Assembly: GCA_035341855.1 (NCBI GenBank)
Contig: DAOQWA010000008.1
Span: 1 to 64,000 of the forward strand
Origin: QQVM01 sp035341855
GTDB lineage: Bacteria > Bacteroidota > Bacteroidia > AKYH767-A > 2013-40CM-41-45
Direction: 5' to 3'
DNA length: 64,000 nucleotides
Shown: positions 58,221 to 64,000 of the stretch, one piece after another
Position numbering within the stretch: the first letter of the stretch is position 1
Layout of the letters: every line of letters begins with the position of its first letter
Made by a program: the position numbers and the translations under genes
The notes under the pieces: generated by a model
What the model saw: only the letters and a program-made list of their open reading frames with translations
Database searches by the model: none
Told to the model about the DNA's origin: nothing

Positions 58221-60629
58221 ATGGCAAAGAAGAAGAAAGAAAGTAAAGCAAGTAAACAGGAGCCTGTAGAAATTCAGGAGCAACAGCATGCTGAAAACTC
58301 AACGGTGCCCCACGTTCAGGGAATGTACGAGAACTGGTTTCTTGATTATGCCTCCTATGTAATTCTTGAACGTGCTGTCCCGCATGTGAACGATGGTTTG
58401 AAGCCGGTGCAAAGAAGAATACTGCATTCCATGTGGGACATGGAAGATGGCAGATACAATAAGGTGGCTAATATCATTGGTCACAGTATGAAATACCACC
58501 CCCATGGTGATGCATCAATTGGTGATGCACTGGTGCAACTGGGTCAGAAAGATCTGTTGATCGACATGCAGGGAAACTGGGGAAATATTTATACCGGTGA
58601 CAGCGCTGCTGCTTCACGTTATATCGAGGCAAGACTATCGAAATTTGCTTTGGATGTTGTATTCAATCCAAAGACTACAGACTGGCAGTTAAGCTATGAT
58701 GGAAGAAATAAAGAGCCTATCACACTGCCGGTTAAATTCCCATTGCTCCTTGCTCAGGGTGTAGAAGGTATCGCTGTTGGTTTAGCATGTAAGATATTAC
58801 CACATAATTTTATCGAACTCATCGAAGCATCTATTGATACCCTTCGAGGAAAAAAAGTAAATCTCTTGCCTGATTTTCCGACAGGAGGCATCGCAGATTT
58901 CAGTAAATACAATGAAGGCCTTCGTGGTGGCAGAGTGCGTATTCGTGCTAAAATTGAAAAGAAAGATAAGAAGACACTCGTGATCACAGAGATCCCTTTT
59001 GGAACGAATACATCTTCCCTGATCGATACAATTCTTGCTGCAAACGATAAAGGTAAGATCAAGATCAAGAAAGTAGAAGACAATACTGCAGCAAATGTTG
59101 AGATACTGGTTCAGTTGCACAGCGACTCTTATGAGGATATGGATAAAACCATTGATGCCTTATATGCCTTTACTGCCTGTGAAGTAAGCATTGCTCCAAA
59201 TGCATGTGTTATCATTGACGACAAGCCATGCTTCATGAGTGTCAATGATATACTGAAGTATAATTCTCAGTACACGATGGATCTCCTGAAAAAAGAATTG
59301 GAGATACGCAAAAGTGAGCTGGAAGAAGAGTGGCATTTTAGCTCCTTGATAAAGATCTTCATTGAGAAAAGAATTTATCGAAATATAGAAGACTGTACCA
59401 CGTGGGAATCAGTTATTGAAACGATCGACCTTGGTTTAAAGCCATACAAGAAAAAATTCAAGCGCGAAATTACACGTGAGGATATTGTCGGACTGACGGA
59501 GATCAAGATCAAGAGAATTTCTAAATATGATGTGAAAGCTCAGGATGAGAAAATTAAAGGACTCGAAGAGCAGCTTAAAGAAGTGGAACACAATTTGGCT
59601 AACCTGCGCACATATACAATCACCTGGTATAAAGATCTGCTTAAAAAATATGGTAAAGGCCGAGAACGCAAGACCGAGATCGGTTCTTTCGAGCAGGTGA
59701 ATGCGGCTGAAGTGATCATGAATAATCTTAAGCTATACGTAAACAGAGAAGAAGGCTTTGCAGGATCCGGGATGCGTAAGGATGAATTTCTTTGCGAATG
59801 TTCTAACCTCGATGATATCATTGTGTTCAGAGGTGACGGAACAATGATAGTCACCAAGGTCGATGAGAAAAAATACGTTGGTAAGGATATCAGACATATT
59901 GCTCTCTATAAGAAGAGTGATGTCGGTCCGGTTTACAATATGATCTACCAGGATGGTAAAGGTGGAAATACCATGATCAAAAGGTTTACTGTGGGTGGAA
60001 CAACAAGAGATAAAGAATATGTCCTTACCAAAGGCAAGGAGGGATCCAAAGTACTCTGGTTCTCTGTCAGTAATGATAAGGACGCAGAGACAGTTCGAGC
60101 CATTTTAAGGCCAAAACCGAAACTGAGAATTACTCAGATCGATGTTGACTTCAATGAAACCGAAGTGAAAGGTCGTGGCGCAATTGGAAATATTCTTACC
60201 AAGAATGCCGTGACCCGCGTCGTCAAATTGAAAGATGGTCCGCAGCAGCCTGCAGCAATTCAGACGAGTCTTATCGATGAAAAACCTAATCCTAAACCAA
60301 TAAAAGCAGAGTCCGATATAAGCGGAGGCAAAAAGGCAACTAAGTCTGAGAAAGTGACCAAAGTCGATAAGAAAAAGACGGCGGCTAAAGCAGTAAAGAA
60401 AACTGCAAGTCCAAAGAAGGCCGCAGCTGCTAAGAAAGCAGAACCAAAGAAGAAGGGAAGCAAAGCCCCAAAAAAAGTAAAACCACTCAAGGAAGAAAAA
60501 GCGGTAACCATCGAGTGGGACATCGTACAAAAAAGTGATCAAATCAAAAAAGATCGGAACCGCATAGTAGCAAAGCTTGAAAAGAAAACTAAGATTAAAG
60601 AAAAGAATCAGATGAAAATGGATATTTGA
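58221..60629 (+). CDS. parC: DNA topoisomerase IV subunit A with histone-H1-like tail
   Basis: The DNA-cleaving subunit of topoisomerase IV. The 802-aa protein has the active-site Tyr134 (SAAASRYIEARLS) and the gyrase A breakage-reunion core. About the last 110 residues (from about 690) are Lys/Ala/Pro-rich (KKKTAAKAVKK, SPKKAAAAKKA, KKKGSKAPKKVK), with an acidic patch near the end. The tail replaces the usual beta-pinwheel C-terminus in part and resembles histone H1-like DNA-binding proteins. It forms an operon with parE and ends at a strong terminator. Confidence 0.92.
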   Translation: MAKKKKESKASKQEPVEIQEQQHAENSTVPHVQGMYENWFLDYASYVILERAVPHVNDGLKPVQRRILHSMWDMEDGRYNKVANIIGHSMKYHPHGDASIGDALVQLGQKDLLIDMQGNWGNIYTGDSAAASRYIEARLSKFALDVVFNPKTTDWQLSYDGRNKEPITLPVKFPLLLAQGVEGIAVGLACKILPHNFIELIEASIDTLRGKKVNLLPDFPTGGIADFSKYNEGLRGGRVRIRAKIEKKDKKTLVITEIPFGTNTSSLIDTILAANDKGKIKIKKVEDNTAANVEILVQLHSDSYEDMDKTIDALYAFTACEVSIAPNACVIIDDKPCFMSVNDILKYNSQYTMDLLKKELEIRKSELEEEWHFSSLIKIFIEKRIYRNIEDCTTWESVIETIDLGLKPYKKKFKREITREDIVGLTEIKIKRISKYDVKAQDEKIKGLEEQLKEVEHNLANLRTYTITWYKDLLKKYGKGRERKTEIGSFEQVNAAEVIMNNLKLYVNREEGFAGSGMRKDEFLCECSNLDDIIVFRGDGTMIVTKVDEKKYVGKDIRHIALYKKSDVGPVYNMIYQDGKGGNTMIKRFTVGGTTRDKEYVLTKGKEGSKVLWFSVSNDKDAETVRAILRPKPKLRITQIDVDFNETEVKGRGAIGNILTKNAVTRVVKLKDGPQQPAAIQTSLIDEKPNPKPIKAESDISGGKKATKSEKVTKVDKKKTAAKAVKKTASPKKAAAAKKAEPKKKGSKAPKKVKPLKEEKAVTIEWDIVQKSDQIKKDRNRIVAKLEKKTKIKEKNQMKMDI

Positions 60630-60661
60630 TCCTCTTTTCTGAACATTTCATTAAGAATTTG

Positions 60662-60700
60662 AATGGAATAGCTTTGTATATAAGCTATTCCATTTTTTTT
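60662..60700 (+). terminator. Rho-independent terminator behind parE-parC
   Basis: A perfect 13-bp stem (AATGGAATAGCTT at 60662-60674 pairing with AAGCTATTCCATT at 60682-60694) with a 7-nt loop is followed by TTTTTT. It ends the topoisomerase transcript, so the gene at 60744 has its own promoter. Confidence 0.92.
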
Positions 60701-60743
60701 CGTTCATTTTTAACAGGAAATTTCTTCGTACCTTCGTTATACT

Positions 60744-62003
60744 ATGAAAAAAATATTTTTTCTACTTACTATTTTCTTGATGGCAAGATCATCCAATGGG
60801 GCGCAGATCCTTATTCCTATGGATGACACTCAAAAGAACCATTTAAAAGCATATGGCATTGCCTATATGGTATTGCAACACGATGTAGCAGTATCATGGT
60901 TATTAAATTATCGCGGAGGCAGCTTCATGTTTGATGACATTGCCAAATTCGAGAAGGAATGTTCTATCAGGGGAGTATCCTTCCAGATTTTAGCAGAAGG
61001 CCAGGCAGCTGCAATTATCACCGAGATATCAGATCCCGAAGTGAACATGGATGTGATGAAATTAGAAAAGGCTCCTAAAGTTGCAGTATACTCTCCGAAA
61101 AGCAAATTGCCCTGGGACGATGCCGTTACCCTTGCATTGACATATTCAGAGATACCTTATGATATCGTTTATGATGAAGAAGTGACAAATGGAAAACTTC
61201 TTCTGTATGACTGGCTGCATCTGCACCATGAAGATTTCACCGGGCAGTATGGCAGATTCTATGCAGCATACCGCAATGCGCCGTGGTATCAGGAAGATCA
61301 GCGAAATCAGGAGGCTATGGCTTCCAGACTGGGATTTAATAAAGTGTCGCAAATGAAACTTGCCGTTGCACTGAAGATAAAAGAGTTTGTTGTTGGAGGA
61401 GGGTATCTGTTTGCCATGTGCTCGGCAACGGATAGCTATGATATTGCCCTCTCTGCTGAAGGTGTTGATATCTGTGAGCAAATGTTCGACGGGGATCCTG
61501 CTGATCCTAAAATGAACTCTAAGCTGGATTATGAAAAAACTTTTGCCTTCAAGGATTATAAAGTAAGTACTAATCCTTATGAGTATGAGTTTAGCGAAAT
61601 CGATAATCAGCCACCTTTAAGAAAAATTCAACGTACCGAGGATTTCTTCACACTCTTCGAATTTTCCGCTAAGTGGGATGCTGTCCCTACCATGCTTTGT
61701 CAGAACCATGAGCAGGTGATAAAGGGCTTCATGGGGCAAACGACTGCATTCAGAAAAAGATTTGTAAAGCAGGATGTGTTGGTGATGGGAGAAACTAAGG
61801 CTGAATCTGAAGCGCGTTATATTCATGGAGAATATGGCAAAGGCACATGGACTTTTTACGGAGGTCATGACCCGGAAGATTATCAGCATCAGGTCGGAGA
61901 TCCTCCGACTGACCTCAATTTGCATCCCAACTCACCCGGATACCGTTTGATCCTGAATAATATATTATTCCCTGCTGCAAAAAAGAAAAAGCAGAAAACC
62001 TGA
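60744..62003 (+). CDS. Secreted protein, often labelled asparagine synthetase B in Bacteroidota
   Basis: The 419-aa protein has a signal peptide (MKKIFFLLTIFLMARSSNGAQ). I recall homologues in Bacteroidota being labelled asparagine synthetase B. The parts I can see (KVAVYSPKSKLPWDDAVTLAL, KIKEFVVGGGYLFAMCSATDSYDIAL, YGKGTWTFYGGHDPED) resemble a class-I glutamine-amidotransferase-like or ThuA-like fold. No ATP-pyrophosphatase motif for asparagine synthesis is visible, and export argues against that activity. Function unknown. It is convergent with the porin gene (8 bp between the stops). Confidence 0.7.
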   Translation: MKKIFFLLTIFLMARSSNGAQILIPMDDTQKNHLKAYGIAYMVLQHDVAVSWLLNYRGGSFMFDDIAKFEKECSIRGVSFQILAEGQAAAIITEISDPEVNMDVMKLEKAPKVAVYSPKSKLPWDDAVTLALTYSEIPYDIVYDEEVTNGKLLLYDWLHLHHEDFTGQYGRFYAAYRNAPWYQEDQRNQEAMASRLGFNKVSQMKLAVALKIKEFVVGGGYLFAMCSATDSYDIALSAEGVDICEQMFDGDPADPKMNSKLDYEKTFAFKDYKVSTNPYEYEFSEIDNQPPLRKIQRTEDFFTLFEFSAKWDAVPTMLCQNHEQVIKGFMGQTTAFRKRFVKQDVLVMGETKAESEARYIHGEYGKGTWTFYGGHDPEDYQHQVGDPPTDLNLHPNSPGYRLILNNILFPAAKKKKQKT

Positions 62004-62011
62004 TCTCCTGA

Positions 62012-63898
62012 TCACATATCATAAAATCTCCAGCTCAGTCCAAACTTTAATGTTCTGCCTGCTTCCGGATAATGTGGAGTGTCATAGTAGTAGTCTGCCA
62101 CAAGACCGTCGCCGATATTTTCAATTTTCAGAAAAATTCTTGCCGATTTAATTTTCAAATGTATGAAGATATCCAGGAGGGCAACTCCACCTGTTTTCTT
62201 TTCCTCCTGTAAATAAAATAATGCTGTCGCAGGCATAAAACGATCTGCGTAATAGGAAGAATTAAAGTTTAATTGAAGACCAAACTGAGCCCGTAAAGCC
62301 CTCTTAAAGAAATAATTTTCTAGATACAGTGAATGAGTTCCTGTATAAGAAGGTAGTGGAAGTACTTTTTGATTTGAATTATCCTGTAAGTATAGATCAT
62401 TATCAAAGTGCCACTTTCTGAATGTAAAATTTTTAGTGAGATGGAGTTGACTAATTTCGAGACTTCCATCAAACTGTGAAGGCATTGCATCCTCAGCCAC
62501 AAAGGTGAAATTTTCAATTCTGTGGAGGATAAGCTCCAGACGGAATTTATATTTTTTATTTTCAATACCTGCTTGCAGCGTTTGACTGTGAATGTCTTTG
62601 AACTTATTGTTCCAGATAAAATGATTCGAATAGTAGTTCAGTAAGATTTGATCGGGTCTTCTTCTTAAAGCAGATACAGAAAGAAAATAACTTCCGGTCT
62701 TATAAGAAGGTGTTGCAATCTTTGCATCGAATTTATACAGTCCGTTATTCTCTCCGGCCGGAACGTAGTCGAGTGAGGAGCTGAGATAGTATGTTGAGTC
62801 AGACAGAGGCGTAAACAAAATGGCTTTTAGCAAATAGTTGTTCAGATCCCATGCATCCCTCTGGCTATATTGATACCACTGATGTTCGAATTCAACCTGT
62901 GTGCTAAAATTCCTGAAGAAAAATGTGGTGGCAGAATCAGAACGAGGTAGTAGAAAGCCACCGGAATTTTTCAAGTCATAATAGTGTAGTGAATCATAAG
63001 TAGTGCCGCTCTTATAGAAGTTACTATAAAATGTACTATCAGTAACCGCATCAGAATATGCATAAGATCCACTTTCAAAATATGTTCTTTGCACAATTTT
63101 AAAATCATTTATAAATCTCTTTTTACTTGACCCTGAGTCAGGTTTGTTCAGTAAATTATAATCCTGCTGTAATGCAAATTCATGATTTCTGAATTGATGA
63201 GCTGCATCCTTGAGATTAATGTTCAAACCTTTTAAACCCAAATTAGTAATGTTACCTGTATCGAAAAGAGAATCACTACTAAGTCCTCCATTGACCTGAT
63301 TCTTAAATGTGTTCCATAGGGCAGAGAGAAATATATTGTAACGTGTGTTCGGAGATTCATACCAGGTGAACAAGGCAAGTTGATTTTGATAAGTATCACT
63401 GTTACGTGTAAAATCTTTCACTCCCAGACGATGAAAATCAAGTCCGGCACTCCAATTTTTCAAAATATTCTGACTATGTAAAACGCGAATTTTTTGTTCT
63501 TTGAAAGACGCATTGTGATAATCAATCTGAGAAAAGCGTTTGTTACTTCTAAAATATTTGATGCTATCTGATTTCCATTTATAAGGGTCATATGCACGTA
63601 TACCTGCAATAGGTAGAATTTCCCTGTCAACAGAAAAAACCTGAGGCTTCAAAGCGGAACCTAAATTTCCAAGTGAATTATAGTGCCACTTTGTTGCCGG
63701 ATCTACTGAAGAGATACAGATGAGTCCGGAGTCGGGAATGAACCACTGCTGTGTACCATCAGAGCCTATTCCTGAATATTTGTAACGAACAACTGTTGAT
63801 ATAGGAAAATTGACAGTCAATGAATCTTCTGCAAGCGACAGGCCGGGGAATAAACTAATATTGATCAATAAAAGAAAAAAGAATTTCCTGATTGTCAT
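62012..63898 (-). CDS. Putative outer-membrane porin (Porin_10-like)
   Basis: The 628-aa protein (start at the ATG giving MTIRKFFFLLLINISLFPGLSLA) has a signal peptide. Long alternating strands fill the sequence, typical of a large beta-barrel; the end (GRTLKFGLSWRFYDM) has the aromatic strand of outer-membrane proteins. It resembles the Bacteroidota putative porin family (Porin_10), usually of about 620-650 residues. The substrate is not known. The start at 63898 was chosen because it precedes a clean signal peptide; 18 more codons are open upstream. Confidence 0.8.
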   Translation of the reverse strand: MTIRKFFFLLLINISLFPGLSLAEDSLTVNFPISTVVRYKYSGIGSDGTQQWFIPDSGLICISSVDPATKWHYNSLGNLGSALKPQVFSVDREILPIAGIRAYDPYKWKSDSIKYFRSNKRFSQIDYHNASFKEQKIRVLHSQNILKNWSAGLDFHRLGVKDFTRNSDTYQNQLALFTWYESPNTRYNIFLSALWNTFKNQVNGGLSSDSLFDTGNITNLGLKGLNINLKDAAHQFRNHEFALQQDYNLLNKPDSGSSKKRFINDFKIVQRTYFESGSYAYSDAVTDSTFYSNFYKSGTTYDSLHYYDLKNSGGFLLPRSDSATTFFFRNFSTQVEFEHQWYQYSQRDAWDLNNYLLKAILFTPLSDSTYYLSSSLDYVPAGENNGLYKFDAKIATPSYKTGSYFLSVSALRRRPDQILLNYYSNHFIWNNKFKDIHSQTLQAGIENKKYKFRLELILHRIENFTFVAEDAMPSQFDGSLEISQLHLTKNFTFRKWHFDNDLYLQDNSNQKVLPLPSYTGTHSLYLENYFFKRALRAQFGLQLNFNSSYYADRFMPATALFYLQEEKKTGGVALLDIFIHLKIKSARIFLKIENIGDGLVADYYYDTPHYPEAGRTLKFGLSWRFYDM

Positions 63899-64000
63899 TC
63901 GGGAAGATAAGCTGGGATTTTGAAGTCCAATTAGGGATATTGTTGGCAACAATTAAAGAGGGATGGAGACCGGCATGCCAGGATTAGAATTTCTGGTCAG

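Overview
The window is a draft-assembly contig (one 100-N scaffold gap at 35539-35638) from a member of the Bacteroidota. The signs are: type IX secretion C-terminal sorting domains, PKD and beta-helix surface proteins, Bacteroidota-type promoters (TTTG, 19-22 bp, TAnnTTTG) before the tRNA cluster and a Cas6-like gene, a Porin_10-like outer-membrane protein, giant Bacteroidota-style RHS/YD proteins, and the neighbourhood zapA - 6S-like RNA - rny. The genus cannot be named from the sequence alone.

Layout. (1) 1-8.7 kb: a large DUF4011/SF1 helicase-nuclease-DUF3320 protein of the kind found in defence islands (5' end outside the window), an intact IS21-family element inserted directly behind its stop codon with a 5-bp target duplication, and a DEDDh exonuclease-BRCT protein. 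(2) 9-11.5 kb: a NarL-type response regulator, a HisKA_3 kinase and a multi-pass membrane protein in one overlapping operon, plus a small conserved protein with its own terminator. (3) 12-17.4 kb: secreted or surface proteins (T9SS beta-helix/LTD protein, lipoprotein, PKD protein). (4) 17.5-40.5 kb: a tightly packed plus-strand operon of six exported proteins ending in a putative membrane immunity gene. It encodes an outer-membrane barrel-like protein, a beta-sandwich protein, a lipoprotein, RHS protein A (2131 aa), a small exported protein, and RHS protein B (about 3,950 aa plus the gap). B carries an array of about 28 cysteine-anchored repeats of roughly 50 aa and a variable C-terminal toxin-like tip. 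(5) 40.8-42.4 kb: an orphan RHS tip with its own putative immunity gene, tail-to-tail with the active one. (6) 42.5-45.6 kb: a small integrase/excisionase-like mobile module. (7) 45.8-64 kb: chromosomal backbone with tRNA-Ser/Pro/Arg, an M23 peptidase, a coiled-coil gene and zapA, 6S-like RNA, rny, wecB, a hydrolase, a solitary Cas6-like gene, a Kazal-domain protein, acpH, a DUF167 gene, parE-parC, a secreted protein usually labelled asparagine synthetase B, and a porin.

The most interesting reading concerns 39.3-42.4 kb. The active RHS tip and the orphan tip share a perfect 27-bp inverted repeat (39313-39339 and 42350-42376) lying in the same reading frame in both genes. Inverting the 3,064 bp between them would replace the toxin tip of RHS protein B, and the immunity gene behind it, by the orphan pair without a frameshift. 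A tyrosine recombinase gene lies about 100 bp from one repeat. This would be a flip-flop tip switch for an RHS toxin; it is inferred from layout and has not been shown to invert.

The 100-N gap lies in a 315-bp tandem repeat inside RHS protein B. The flanking copies predict a true missing length of 162 bp plus a whole number of 315-bp units, and this restores the reading frame that 100 Ns break.
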